The translations under genes were made by a program, and so were the position numbers. From the IMG/VR virus record IMGVR_UViG_3300012944_000001, positions 1 to 64,000 of that record: DNA of 64,000 bases. One strand, given 5' to 3'. The notes under the pieces were generated by a model, which searched no databases, was not told where the DNA came from, and saw only the letters and a list, made by a program, of their open reading frames with translations. Positions 16,363-24,473 of this stretch are shown piece by piece. The stretch comes from a virus. Position 1 is the first letter of the stretch, and the number at the start of each line of letters is the position of its first letter.

Positions 16363-16748
16363 CCAAGGTTGTTATTACGGGTTCAAGAGACTGGCCAAGC
16401 AGCAAAGCTTCACTCATCTGGGATGCCCTCAGGAAGCTCCAGGACAGACATGAGAACGATTGGCACTGGTCCCCTATGGAACTCCATCATGGAGACTGCC
16501 CGTTCGGTGGAGCGGACCTTATAGGCGCTTCCTGGGCTGCTGGTGCTGACTGGGAGGTTATTGCACATCCGCCTATTAAGCCTACCAGTTGGGCATACGC
16601 CAAACGTAATCAGGAAATGATTGACCTAAACCCTGATTACGTGGTAGCGTGCTTTCTAGAGGGCGCGGGTAATCGTGGAACTCAGATGACCTATGATATG
16701 GCTGTTAAGGCAGGACTCAAACACAAGATAATTGAGGTAAAAGGATAG
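16359..16748 (+). CDS. DUF2493/SLOG-family protein
   Basis: The 129-residue product starts at ATG 16359 (ATGA overlap). It shows GSRDWPSS at the N terminus, HHGDCPFGGADLIGASWA, RNQEMIDLNPDYVVACF and GTQMTYDMAVKAG, the layout of the YpsA-related SLOG fold that binds nucleotides or related ligands. SLOG proteins act as ligand sensors or nucleotide hydrolases in diverse conflict systems. The exact role here is unknown. Confidence 0.75.
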   Translation: MTKVVITGSRDWPSSKASLIWDALRKLQDRHENDWHWSPMELHHGDCPFGGADLIGASWAAGADWEVIAHPPIKPTSWAYAKRNQEMIDLNPDYVVACFLEGAGNRGTQMTYDMAVKAGLKHKIIEVKG

Positions 16749-16753
16749 AACTA

Positions 16754-16852
16754 GTGCTATGTAATTGTGGCGCACCTGCGGTACCTAAGTGGTACCCTTT
16801 CTGCTCTAAACTCTGTTACGATTTCTACCATAAGGGGATACCAAAGAAGTGA
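16754..16852 (+). CDS. 32-residue Cys-rich microprotein
   Basis: GTG 16754 begins just after the SLOG gene and the stop overlaps the next GTG (GTGA). CNCGAP and CSKLCYDFYHK provide four Cys for one zinc site. Short phage proteins with this TRASH-like layout exist, but the function is unknown. Confidence 0.5.
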   Translation: MLCNCGAPAVPKWYPFCSKLCYDFYHKGIPKK

Positions 16853-17112
16853 ATATTGTATATGCTCGATCTTGGAGTGAGTCTGAGAGAGGTTGGGGAT
16901 ATAGTTCTGATGGTTATAGTCTTCATCTCACAAAAGAAGATGCTATAGACTATGTAAAAGACTACTGGGATTCTATGCCTGACCACACTCCTGATGTATA
17001 TTCTTTTCCTAGTGGTGTTGTTTTTCCTACAGAAGTTGATAAGTATTTGCTTGATGTGATCGGTAGTGCTAAGAATGGTATTCGTGAATATAATTGGAGT
17101 CCTAATAAGTGA
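16849..17112 (+). CDS. hypothetical protein
   Basis: The 87-residue product starts at GTG 16849. The sequence (IVYARSWSESERGWGYSSDG, LTKEDAIDYVKDYWDSMPD) suggests strands packed on one helix. I do not recognise a family. It lies six bases before the RuvC-like gene. Confidence 0.6.
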   Translation: MNIVYARSWSESERGWGYSSDGYSLHLTKEDAIDYVKDYWDSMPDHTPDVYSFPSGVVFPTEVDKYLLDVIGSAKNGIREYNWSPNK

Positions 17113-17118
17113 GTAAAG

Positions 17119-17604
17119 ATGAGTAACCCACTACAGCCCAAAGCCGTATTTATAGGTATCGACCAATCCTATACCGGCTTTGGGCTTGTAGTATTGGATG
17201 ATGCAGGAAATTGTCTTGGGAAGCATTTATGGAAATTTCCTAAAACAGAAGATGATGGAGAACGGTTAGCAACGATAAATGATAAGTTGTGGGCACACCT
17301 AGGAGAATACTCTTTACTAAATATAGAAGTACATATTGCTATGGAGGGTTATTCTTACGGTTCCCAACTCAACAGAGAGAAGCTAGGAGAATTAGGGGGA
17401 TTAGTAAAGATGATATCTTTCCTTCTCTTTGGTAAATCTCCTACAGTATTCGCTCCTACAACTTTGAAACAATCTATTACTGGCAAAGGCAACGCTTCTA
17501 AAGAGGACATGATAATAGCCATACAGAGACTTGACTCAGAGGTTACGAACCACAATGTAGCTGATGCATATGGCTTGGCCTATATGATATACTGCGCAAA
17601 CTAA
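17119..17604 (+). CDS. RuvC-like Holliday junction resolvase
   Basis: The 161-residue product starts at ATG 17119. It has the RNase-H-like resolvase pattern: GIDQSYTGFGLVVLD with the first Asp, IAMEGYSYGSQ with the Glu, PTTLKQSITGKGNASKEDM, and VADAYGLA with the last Asp. Such enzymes resolve branched recombination and replication DNA before packaging. A terminator follows at once. Confidence 0.8.
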   Translation: MSNPLQPKAVFIGIDQSYTGFGLVVLDDAGNCLGKHLWKFPKTEDDGERLATINDKLWAHLGEYSLLNIEVHIAMEGYSYGSQLNREKLGELGGLVKMISFLLFGKSPTVFAPTTLKQSITGKGNASKEDMIIAIQRLDSEVTNHNVADAYGLAYMIYCAN

Positions 17605-17606
17605 AT

Positions 17607-17655
17607 AAGAGCCTATCATCCGTTGATACAATGGGTGGTAGGCTCTTTTTCTTTT
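17607..17655 (+). terminator. intrinsic terminator
   Basis: AAGAGCCTATCATC (17607-17620) pairs with GGTGGTAGGCTCTT (17634-17647), followed by TTTCTTTT. A TATAAT at 17661 just downstream may belong to a promoter for the SpoVS-like gene, although no good -35 box is seen. Confidence 0.85.
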
Positions 17656-17696
17656 GTATGTATAATCAAATAGACATCTATAATCTGGAGAAAAAC

Positions 17697-17981
17697 ATGG
17701 TTGAAAATACGAACCCCAATGAGGTATTACTACGAGTAAAGTCATCTTCCTCTGCTGCTAATTTGGCTGCCGCTATTGCTAATAATGTATATGATAATAA
17801 AGATATTACTTTACGTGCTATTGGTGCAGCAGCAGTTAATCAGACTATTAAGGCTATTGCTATTGCACAATCTTACGTGGGCCCACGGGGCAGAGTATTG
17901 TCCTGCCGACCAGGTTTCACCACCGTAATTATGGCCGACGGAGAAATTTCAGCTCTTACTTTTAAAATAATAGTAGACTAA
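17697..17981 (+). CDS. SpoVS-like (Alba superfamily) protein
   Basis: I place the start at ATG 17697 after CTGGAG, giving 94 residues. The body LLRVKSSSSAANLAAAIAN, ITLRAIGAAAVNQTIKAIAIAQSYV, VLSCRPGFTTVI and EISALTFKIIV follows stage V sporulation protein S over its whole length. SpoVS is a small Alba-fold protein that in Bacillus affects septation and spore coat formation and probably binds nucleic acid. A phage copy beside a WhiB gene fits a sporulating actinobacterial host. The actual target is unknown. Confidence 0.82.
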   Translation: MVENTNPNEVLLRVKSSSSAANLAAAIANNVYDNKDITLRAIGAAAVNQTIKAIAIAQSYVGPRGRVLSCRPGFTTVIMADGEISALTFKIIVD

Positions 17982-17997
17982 TCACAGGAGTATATTC

Positions 17998-18204
17998 ATG
18001 CCTGGAGCAGAATCGCAACCAACTATATCTAGAACAGCGGAATTCTCTTCCGGCATCTCTGGAGGATCAGTGCATAGCGCACAACAATCCGCACCCAAAA
18101 GCTATCTTCCTTCTTCTGTACTATCTCCTGTAACAGGAAGTATAAATGGAGAAAGTCCAGCAACATATCAGCAAAATCGAATTCTTGATTACTATCGTTC
18201 GTAG
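17998..18204 (+). CDS. hypothetical Ser/Pro-rich protein
   Basis: The 68-residue product starts at ATG 17998 after CAGGAG. It is rich in Ser, Pro, Gln and Gly (FSSGISGGSVHSAQQSAPKS) and probably disordered, ending QNRILDYYRS. It could be a minor virion or scaffold peptide; no homologue is recognised. Confidence 0.6.
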   Translation: MPGAESQPTISRTAEFSSGISGGSVHSAQQSAPKSYLPSSVLSPVTGSINGESPATYQQNRILDYYRS

Positions 18205-18212
18205 GAGATACT

Positions 18213-18536
18213 ATGACAAATACTGAAGCGGGAACTGGTTCTTTCCCTACAATGGGAACCTCTGCTGCTACCCTGTGCCGTACGGGCAAGCCTGAGCGTG
18301 GACGTCTACGTCCTAAGGGCGGAGCAGGTAAGGGTGGCTCTGCTCATGAAGGCCCTACAGGACATCGTAGAGCCTCTTTTGAGAAGATGGGCGCAACACT
18401 CCACCCTACAGCTACTCTGTACGCTCAGAACGCTGCTGAGGCCACTCAGGGACAACGTCACGTTATCATGATGCCTTCCCGTGCATCTTGGACAGATCAA
18501 TTCCGTGCAAAGGCCAAGTACGGGAGAGCAATGTAA
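18213..18536 (+). CDS. hypothetical basic protein
   Basis: The 107-residue product starts at ATG 18213 after AGGAGA. The centre is Gly/Arg/Lys-rich (RGRLRPKGGAGKGGSAH) and the C terminus helical (RASWTDQFRAKAKYG). Its TAA overlaps the ATG of the DUF1003 gene. The function is unknown. Confidence 0.6.
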   Translation: MTNTEAGTGSFPTMGTSAATLCRTGKPERGRLRPKGGAGKGGSAHEGPTGHRRASFEKMGATLHPTATLYAQNAAEATQGQRHVIMMPSRASWTDQFRAKAKYGRAM

Positions 18537-18871
18537 TGGCCGATGCCCGAAATTTCGGAGAAAGAACTGCTGATGGCATAACTCAAGGAATGGGAACTTG
18601 GAAATTCATTATCGGGCAAGCAGTATTTACCATGTGCTGGATTATACTTAACAGCGTTCATGGTTGGGGTCTGGCTTGGGACAGTTATCCCTTTGTTTTA
18701 TTGAATCTCGTATATTCATTCCAAGCGGGTTTCACTGGTCCTATTCTTTTGCTTTCCCAGAATAGACAAGTAGCCAGAGACAGCACCAGACTCGAACAGG
18801 ATTTGGCAGCTGATATGGAAGCGTTGAATATACTTAACAAGATTGTTGATCATTTAGGCATTGAGGAGTAG
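18536..18871 (+). CDS. DUF1003 membrane protein
   Basis: The 111-residue product starts at ATG 18536 (TAATG). It has the DUF1003 layout: TWKFIIGQAVFTMCWIILN (first membrane helix), a periplasm-side loop WDSYPFVLLNLVYSFQAGFTGPILLLSQ with the second helix, then NRQVARDSTR and a long helical tail. The function of the family is unknown. In this position it could influence membrane state late in infection. Confidence 0.78.
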   Translation: MADARNFGERTADGITQGMGTWKFIIGQAVFTMCWIILNSVHGWGLAWDSYPFVLLNLVYSFQAGFTGPILLLSQNRQVARDSTRLEQDLAADMEALNILNKIVDHLGIEE

Positions 18872-18873
18872 AT

Positions 18874-19416
18874 ATGCCACAGAACCCTAATGTTGGTATG
18901 AACAATATTATGTACAATCCTCCAGTAGGGCAACAGGGTTCTGTTACTCAATATGCTGGCGGTGGAGGACAAGCACTAACAGGATTCAGAAGCATCCTTG
19001 ACGCAAGACTTGCAGCAGCAACAGGTAAAACTCCTGAAGCACAATATCCTGACGGATATCTGGGATCTGTAATTGATCGTCGTCAAGATAAATTGATGCA
19101 GACCGTTCGTAATAATGCGAGAAGTTATACCAGAGGAGTTCATAAGGGCTCCAGAATCGCTCCCACTGATTATTTCTGGCCAGATGACCTTACTCCTTAT
19201 TCAACTCTCGAAAGACGCTTAGAAGGCGATAAGAAGCGTTTTGCGGCGCAAGGTAATCCTATAGAGCGTCTGGCTCATGGAGGAAAGTTCATCAGTAATG
19301 AAGAAGCTGTTAAATTAGCTCAGGAACTTAATATCTCTCATGATCCTCAAATGAAGGTTGTATCACCAGAACTGCGTAAATTTCATCGCAGTATCAATAG
19401 TCCTGGATATATGTAA
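18874..19416 (+). CDS. hypothetical protein
   Basis: The 180-residue product starts at ATG 18874 two bases after the previous stop. Its N-terminal 35 residues are Gly/Pro/Gln-rich. The middle is basic and helical (DRRQDKLMQTVRNNARSYTRG), and the C terminus contains NEEAVKLAQELNISHDP. It may be structural, but I recognise no family. Confidence 0.6.
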   Translation: MPQNPNVGMNNIMYNPPVGQQGSVTQYAGGGGQALTGFRSILDARLAAATGKTPEAQYPDGYLGSVIDRRQDKLMQTVRNNARSYTRGVHKGSRIAPTDYFWPDDLTPYSTLERRLEGDKKRFAAQGNPIERLAHGGKFISNEEAVKLAQELNISHDPQMKVVSPELRKFHRSINSPGYM

Positions 19417-19745
19417 TGGAAAAACAAAATACTAATTACAACCCCGATAAGCGCGAACAAGGTAATGACACCATTTATAATGTGGCAAGACCTGTTCAGT
19501 CTATGGCAGAACAACTAGTATCTGCACAACTGGTAATGAATGCTACAGCAGATGCAATTAACAGAAGACCTCCTATACCTAATATAGGTCTTATACCTAA
19601 TCGTTTTGGCTACCCAGTAGATCCACCAGGAATATCAGATATTCTAGTTGTAGACGATTCTTTCTCTGCCAATTTTGGAGATTTCTCCGGAACCGAATCA
19701 GGTTATCAGGGGACTTCTTATCCCCAGAACCCGAGTCTATCCTAA
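19416..19745 (+). CDS. hypothetical protein
   Basis: The 109-residue product starts at ATG 19416 (TAATGG). It is polar and Asn/Pro-rich, with a helical block (SMAEQLVSAQLVMNATADAIN) followed by Pro-rich IPNIGLIPNRFGYPVDPPG. It is encoded with other probably disordered small proteins. The function is unknown. Confidence 0.55.
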   Translation: MEKQNTNYNPDKREQGNDTIYNVARPVQSMAEQLVSAQLVMNATADAINRRPPIPNIGLIPNRFGYPVDPPGISDILVVDDSFSANFGDFSGTESGYQGTSYPQNPSLS

Positions 19746-19755
19746 GGAGCAAGTA

Positions 19756-19953
19756 ATGGCAGAAGCAAAGCCTGTGGCTAAGAAAGCCGCAAAGAGATCA
19801 GTAGCATCCGCTAGAAAATCCACAGATAAGCGTACAGTAGGAACTGCTGCTAATCCCAAAAAGGTTGCAGCTCCCAATGCGGCAGCTTACAAACCAATAA
19901 AACCCGCAGCAGTAATCAAGAAAACTGCTGGAAGACCGAAGAAGGCAAAATAA
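19756..19953 (+). CDS. histone-H1-like basic protein
   Basis: ATG 19756 follows AAGGAGCAAG. The 65-residue product consists mostly of Lys, Ala, Pro and Arg (PVAKKAAKRSVASARKS, NPKKVAAPNAAAYKPIKPAA) and ends AGRPKKAK, an AT-hook-like end. It resembles bacterial H1-like/KAAK proteins that bind DNA without specificity. DNA condensation or protection is plausible. Confidence 0.6.
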   Translation: MAEAKPVAKKAAKRSVASARKSTDKRTVGTAANPKKVAAPNAAAYKPIKPAAVIKKTAGRPKKAK

Positions 19954-20225
19954 TGGCAATTAACGCTTCCAGAAGCATGAACGAGAGTCTTGACCAAGGT
20001 GCTATTGACGGCACATACAAGCAGATCCGTCGTGATACGGCTGGACAACCAGCGAACACGGAGGCTATGATGAACTCTCGTCGCCAACTACATCTAGCGT
20101 ACTACGGTATCGGTGAGGCTAGAATGGCAGACGTTCCCGGCCGAGGGTTTAAGAATATGCCGTTCTTTGTAGGAAATAAGTTTGAAATTGAAGAAGAGGG
20201 ACCAACTTTCGGCAAGACTTGGTAA
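19953..20225 (+). CDS. hypothetical protein
   Basis: The 90-residue product starts at ATG 19953 (TAATGG overlap). It has helical polar stretches (SMNESLDQGAIDGTYKQIRRD, NSRRQLHLAYYGIGEARM) and a Gly/Pro/aromatic end. No family is recognised. It is last in its operon. Confidence 0.55.
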   Translation: MAINASRSMNESLDQGAIDGTYKQIRRDTAGQPANTEAMMNSRRQLHLAYYGIGEARMADVPGRGFKNMPFFVGNKFEIEEEGPTFGKTW

Positions 20226-20247
20226 CACGTTTTCAAGTTTGTAGTAC

Positions 20248-20287
20248 AGGGCTCCAGTTGACAAAATCGGCTGGGGCCCTCTATGCT
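20248..20287 (+). promoter_or_regulatory. hairpin and candidate promoter before lysis genes
   Basis: AGGGCTCCAG (20248-20257) pairs with CTGGGGCCCT (20271-20280). The loop contains TTGACA (20258-20263), which with TATGCT (20282-20287) forms a candidate promoter with an 18-bp spacer. The lysis operon follows. Confidence 0.45.
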
Positions 20288-20362
20288 AGACAGCATCGTT
20301 ACAGAGCCCGGACATTTCTTCGGATGTAATGAGTGACCTTATTGTCTACTGATTGGACAGAT

Positions 20363-20851
20363 ATGTCCAGCAAAACCGCTATTAGACGTGCTGCTACAGT
20401 ACTAGGTATGTCGGCGTTGATCATGGTTCCTCTTGTAGGAACTGCTGATGCTGCTGCGCCTACTCTTCAAGCACGTGCTCTGGGTGTGGCTAAATACCAG
20501 ATTGGTGATCCTTACGTTTGGGGTGCAACTGGTCCCAGTGCATTTGACTGTTCGGGGTTGGTGTACTACGCTTACAAGCATGCAAGCAACGGCAAGACCC
20601 TGTCTCGTACAGCGCAGGCACAGTATGATAAAGCAACAAAGATCAAATCCACTAATCGTAAAGTTGGAGATTTGATCTTTTTTGCAACTGGCTGGCATTG
20701 GTCTACCCACCATAAAACTAAGATCGCTACTGGTGTGTATCATGTGGGAATTTACATGGGCAATGGCAAGATCTTGCACGCGCCACATACAGGTGCTAAG
20801 GTTCGGATCGAAAAGCTATGGACAAATAGTGTATTTTACGGAAGAGTCTAA
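20363..20851 (+). CDS. secreted NlpC/P60 peptidoglycan hydrolase
   Basis: I choose ATG 20363; GTG 20333 is an alternative. The product has a signal-like N terminus (basic, then LGMSALIMVPLVGTADAA, likely cleaved after ADA). It then has an NlpC/P60 domain: YVWGATGPSAFDCSGLVYYAY with the catalytic Cys, RKVGDLIFF, GVYHVGIYMGNGKILHAP with the His. These enzymes cut peptide bonds in peptidoglycan. With its own export signal it could act from outside the membrane. The transglycosylase gene follows nine bases later. Confidence 0.85.
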   Translation: MSSKTAIRRAATVLGMSALIMVPLVGTADAAAPTLQARALGVAKYQIGDPYVWGATGPSAFDCSGLVYYAYKHASNGKTLSRTAQAQYDKATKIKSTNRKVGDLIFFATGWHWSTHHKTKIATGVYHVGIYMGNGKILHAPHTGAKVRIEKLWTNSVFYGRV

Positions 20852-20860
20852 GGAGAGCAC

Positions 20861-21616
20861 ATGAATAAGATATCTATTGCAATAATCACTGCCAGCCTTG
20901 CAGGAGGAATTGCTTCTGGCGTTGTACAGAACGCATATGCTGATTCCTCTTACAGTGTTCCCCAATTGGAGCAATTGTGGATTAGTGCTGGGGGTGACCC
21001 TTCTAAAGCATGTGTCGCTGCGGCTGTTGCCCATGCCGAATCTGGAGGAAATCCTAATGCAATTAGTCCTACAAATGATTGGGGTTTGTGGCAGATCAAT
21101 AAGGATGCGCACCCAAGTTTGGCAACTCTTTCTTCTATAGGAAGTGCTAAGGCGGCTATTACTATTAGTAATAATGGCAATAATTGGGCCCCTTGGTCAG
21201 TTTATGGGAGCGTTAACTATGAAAAAGGTTTGTCAAAGTGCTCCAATGGCTCTGTAAGCTCCTACAACAACGTAGAGACTACTCCTGCGCCTACTGCCTC
21301 TGTTAGTCCTTCTACAGGCGCCACAGGGGCTCCTAAGCCTAACTACAAGAAGAACACTGGGCATCCGTTCAAGATGCCTACCCTTACCTACAGCGGTGCG
21401 CCTGGAACTACTGTAATGACTGGTTGTGGAGATTGGGATCGTTTTGGCTATATTGTAAAGTCAGGTGATACTCTATCCAGCATTGGTCGTAAGTTTGACG
21501 TCACCTGGAAGGCAGTCTATAAGGACGTTTCTAACAAGTCTCGAATTACTGACGCCAACGTCATATACCCCCACGAGTTGGTATGTATTCCTTATAGTTC
21601 TACGAATCACCAGTAG
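20861..21616 (+). CDS. secreted transglycosylase with LysM domain
   Basis: The 251-residue product starts at ATG 20861 after AAGGAGAGC. It has a signal peptide (residues 1-27), then a lysozyme-like SLT domain with AHAESGGNPNAIS (catalytic Glu) and DWGLWQIN. A Ser/Thr/Pro linker leads to a C-terminal LysM (YIVKSGDTLSSIGRKFDVTW...NVIYPHELVCIP) for glycan binding. It should cleave glycan strands. It is paired with the NlpC/P60 enzyme and could serve entry or lysis. Confidence 0.85.
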   Translation: MNKISIAIITASLAGGIASGVVQNAYADSSYSVPQLEQLWISAGGDPSKACVAAAVAHAESGGNPNAISPTNDWGLWQINKDAHPSLATLSSIGSAKAAITISNNGNNWAPWSVYGSVNYEKGLSKCSNGSVSSYNNVETTPAPTASVSPSTGATGAPKPNYKKNTGHPFKMPTLTYSGAPGTTVMTGCGDWDRFGYIVKSGDTLSSIGRKFDVTWKAVYKDVSNKSRITDANVIYPHELVCIPYSSTNHQ

Positions 21617-21621
21617 GAATC

Positions 21622-21656
21622 AGCCCTGTCCTTCTCTTGAAGGATGGGGCTTTTTC
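21622..21656 (+). terminator. intrinsic terminator
   Basis: The GC stem AGCCC...GGGCT, with TCCTTC/GAAGGA inside (21622-21651), is followed by TTTTTCT. It closes the two-gene secreted hydrolase operon. Confidence 0.85.
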
Positions 21657-21703
21657 TGTTAAGATGAAGAAGTTAATCGAGAAATCTATTTGGAAGGCAT
21701 TAT

Positions 21704-22255
21704 ATGGCTGACACATTTGATCCCCATACGGATAGCAATGTTCACAAAACTGGACTTTTAGTATGTTTTCCCTGCAAATCTATAGATGAGATTCCGGATT
21801 ATGATCCTGACAACGCGGATAATGATCCTCGTATTGGTTACATCTTGGAGACACATCTAAGACGCCATCCTTCTTTTGAAGATCGTCTATCCACTGAATG
21901 GGCAGCCTTAGGCTTTGTACCTACGCGTCACTGGAAGGATCCAGAATACCGCAAGGACATCACCAAGAAGATCCTTGCAGGAAACGGCGCAACAGGTTTT
22001 GACAGTGAGTTCTATGCTGTACAGAATACTTTCAAAGAAGATGCTATGACCTGTTATAACAAACACAATAGACCTTCTTTTACAGCCATCAAGTGCTTGG
22101 ATTACCTGGATAACTCCAAGGAAATTAAGCCTGATACTAGTCGTGAGCGCAAGAAGGCCGGTCTTCCTACATATGATGAGACAAAAATCAGAAGATCCTT
22201 TGTGTGCGAATACTGCCCCTATCATCAAAGTGTCCGCAGTGCCCTGCAAAAGTAA
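21704..22255 (+). CDS. hypothetical Cys-containing protein
   Basis: The 183-residue product starts at ATG 21704. It contains CFPCKS near residue 21 and CEYCPYHQ near 168, so one zinc site may be formed by distant CxxC pairs. The middle is polar and helical. No family is recognised. Confidence 0.6.
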   Translation: MADTFDPHTDSNVHKTGLLVCFPCKSIDEIPDYDPDNADNDPRIGYILETHLRRHPSFEDRLSTEWAALGFVPTRHWKDPEYRKDITKKILAGNGATGFDSEFYAVQNTFKEDAMTCYNKHNRPSFTAIKCLDYLDNSKEIKPDTSRERKKAGLPTYDETKIRRSFVCEYCPYHQSVRSALQK

Positions 22256-22284
22256 CATAGAAATACTACTAGGAGAATCCAAGA

Positions 22285-22644
22285 ATGACAATTGATTTAG
22301 ATGAGCTAAGACAAAAGAAGGCTTTTGAAGAACTAGCAGCTTCCCGAGAAAGTTCTGCTGAAGAAGTCACAACTGCTTTCCTTGTTGTTCAAAGTAAGGA
22401 TGGACAGTGGGCTGCTTACCATGATTTTGCTGATCTAGAACTGGATATGCGTCACGCAGCAACATTTGATGATATGATAGGCGGCTGTGAAAATATAAAG
22501 ATAGGCTGCCAAATTCAGCAAACAGGTATGGCTACTATGATTGTGATGGAGCAGCGAGCAGCACAGATGCAGCAGCAACTTGCTCAGCAGCAGGAAGCTA
22601 ATAGAGTCGCCTCACTTATTGACCCTAAGAAATTGAGAGCATAA
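22285..22644 (+). CDS. hypothetical helical protein
   Basis: The 119-residue product starts at ATG 22285 after AGGAGAATCC. It has a short beta-like part (TTAFLVVQSKDGQWAAYHDF) between helices and a Gln-rich C-terminal coil (QRAAQMQQQLAQQQEANRVAS). I associate similar proteins with actinophage structural regions but cannot name a function. It directly precedes the muramidase gene. Confidence 0.6.
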   Translation: MTIDLDELRQKKAFEELAASRESSAEEVTTAFLVVQSKDGQWAAYHDFADLELDMRHAATFDDMIGGCENIKIGCQIQQTGMATMIVMEQRAAQMQQQLAQQQEANRVASLIDPKKLRA

Positions 22645-22645
22645 T

Positions 22646-23530
22646 ATGGGAATATATGGACAAGATTGGGCAAGCTATCAAGGATCTACACCTTCTGCCA
22701 AGGGAATCGATTTCGTATTCCTTAAGGTAACTGAGGGAACTACATATGAAAGTCCTGTATGGAAATCACAATACGCAGAAGCTATCAAAGCAGGATTAGC
22801 AATAGGTTTTTATCATTATCCGCACATGCACAATAATCCAGACGCTGAGGTAAATTACTTTCTATCTAAGGTAACTCCTAAGATAGGCGAGATGGTTGTA
22901 TTGGACTGGGAAGGTTATGACGCGAATAATCGTAATCTGTCGCCTTCCGAACTGTTGTCTTATAAGGAAGAATATCTTCGTTTTATGAAGTCAAAGCTTC
23001 CACATAATCCGGTAGGACTTTACTGTAATACTAGTTATTGGTTAAGCATCGACAAGGCCAGTAACGCGGGAGACTTCCTATGGATTGCTACAGCTAACAA
23101 GCCCGCTGGACAGCCGGGAATTCAGTACAACTGGCTGTTCCATCAGTATGGAGCTTCTGGCGTAGACAGAGACTATTGTCGTCTTGCAACCAAGACTGAT
23201 TTGATAAACTGGATTAAGGGATTCGCACCTAAGGCTGCGGGTACTACAATTCATCTGAGTCACATCATCGCCGCTGCCACAACGGATCCTACCGCTAAGC
23301 AGGGACATACAACACACGCCGCTGAAGTGCGTGTTGTAGAGAACGCTCTTTGGGTAGAGGGTTTGTTGGAGAAGAAGTATGCCAGTGATGGTTCTTTTGG
23401 ATCTAAGACTTTAGAAGCTTATGCAAAGTGGCAGAAGAAGTGTGCAGATGGCAAGGGAACTCATACGGGTATTCCCGGTAAAGGGTCTCTTACTCTTCTA
23501 GGCAAGAAGCATTACTTTACTGTGCTGTAA
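22646..23530 (+). CDS. GH25 muramidase endolysin
   Basis: The 294-residue product starts at ATG 22646. The GH25 barrel is clear: YGQDWASYQG (first catalytic Asp), DFVFLKVTEGTTY, IGFYHYPH, EMVVLDWEGYD (acid pair), WIATANKP and LFHQYGASGVDRDY. Residues about 225-294 form a separate C-terminal region (AAEVRVVENALWVEGLLEK, FGSKTLEAYAKWQKKC) like a peptidoglycan-binding domain. There is no signal peptide, so it probably needs a holin and is the main lysis enzyme. A strong terminator follows. Confidence 0.88.
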   Translation: MGIYGQDWASYQGSTPSAKGIDFVFLKVTEGTTYESPVWKSQYAEAIKAGLAIGFYHYPHMHNNPDAEVNYFLSKVTPKIGEMVVLDWEGYDANNRNLSPSELLSYKEEYLRFMKSKLPHNPVGLYCNTSYWLSIDKASNAGDFLWIATANKPAGQPGIQYNWLFHQYGASGVDRDYCRLATKTDLINWIKGFAPKAAGTTIHLSHIIAAATTDPTAKQGHTTHAAEVRVVENALWVEGLLEKKYASDGSFGSKTLEAYAKWQKKCADGKGTHTGIPGKGSLTLLGKKHYFTVL

Positions 23531-23547
23531 TCAATATAAAATTAGTA

Positions 23548-23584
23548 GGGAACCTATCTGACTTGGGTAGGTTCCCTTCTTACT
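23548..23584 (+). terminator. intrinsic terminator after endolysin
   Basis: GGGAACCTA (23548-23556) pairs with TAGGTTCCC (23568-23576), followed by TTCTTACTTT. Confidence 0.8.
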
Positions 23585-23606
23585 TTCTTTAGGATAAGAT
23601 ATAACT

Positions 23607-24473
23607 ATGAATAGACTTAATATAGGCGCGAGTAGTTATTTCTCCCGACCTTCCCACGAACTTGATCCACACCTATTTGACGGGGAACACCTAAAGCCAC
23701 ATGTGCGCGAAACTATTAACAATCTGCTTATGGAGTATCTTGATTCTAGGTACCATAACGCTAGCAGTTATGTCATGGTATGGTTGGCTGGTTCTGGAAT
23801 CAGTTATCAGTGGGCTTCAGATCGCGGAAACGGTGATCTCGATGTATTATTCGGAATCGACTATTCCAAATTCGTAACTGACAATCCTGAATTTCAATAT
23901 ATGGATAGACAAGAGATAACTGATGCTATTGATGATGATTTAAAAAAGAATCTTTGGCCATATACTTCAGGAATGCCTTTTTATATTGATAATAAAGAAC
24001 AATATACTTCTCAAAGATATGAAATAACTTTCTTTCTCAATAACAATATAGAAGATTCTCCGCATGCTATTGTTAATATTCATCCCTATGCAGCATATAA
24101 CGTTACTGAAGATATGTGGACAATAAAACCCCCAGCACCTGGAGATATTCCTTCTGAGTATCCTAAGGAATATGAAGAAAAGTCTCAGGATAATCTTAGA
24201 CAAGCAGAACAATTAGTTACTAGACACGGATATCTTATGCAGCAATTATCTATGACTCCTAAGAATTCTCCACAATGGCATAATTATCAATCTTCTATGA
24301 CATTACTTATGCAATATATAAGAACTATGTATGATGAGATTCATTTAGGAAGAAAGAAAGCTTTTTCTGATAATGGAGAAGGTTATGGAGATTTTTATAA
24401 TTATCAATGGCAAGCCGCAAAGCGTGATGGAATAGTAAATACTCTTAATGAAATACTAAATATGGAGCATTAA
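23607..24473 (+). CDS. nucleotidyltransferase-like protein
   Basis: The 288-residue product starts at ATG 23607. Residues about 59-86 read VWLAGSGISYQW...GNGDLDVLFGIDY, matching the polymerase-beta-like nucleotidyltransferase pattern of a G-S turn followed by D-x-D. The rest is helical and acidic with many Gln/Asn. Such proteins add nucleotides to RNA, proteins or small molecules. Which substrate applies here is unknown. A coupled gene follows one base later. Confidence 0.6.
   Translation: MNRLNIGASSYFSRPSHELDPHLFDGEHLKPHVRETINNLLMEYLDSRYHNASSYVMVWLAGSGISYQWASDRGNGDLDVLFGIDYSKFVTDNPEFQYMDRQEITDAIDDDLKKNLWPYTSGMPFYIDNKEQYTSQRYEITFFLNNNIEDSPHAIVNIHPYAAYNVTEDMWTIKPPAPGDIPSEYPKEYEEKSQDNLRQAEQLVTRHGYLMQQLSMTPKNSPQWHNYQSSMTLLMQYIRTMYDEIHLGRKKAFSDNGEGYGDFYNYQWQAAKRDGIVNTLNEILNMEH

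Noticed and set aside
23967-24212. Minus-strand ORF of 81 codons
   Set aside because: It is antisense to the nucleotidyltransferase-like gene, has no start context and has an unlikely composition.
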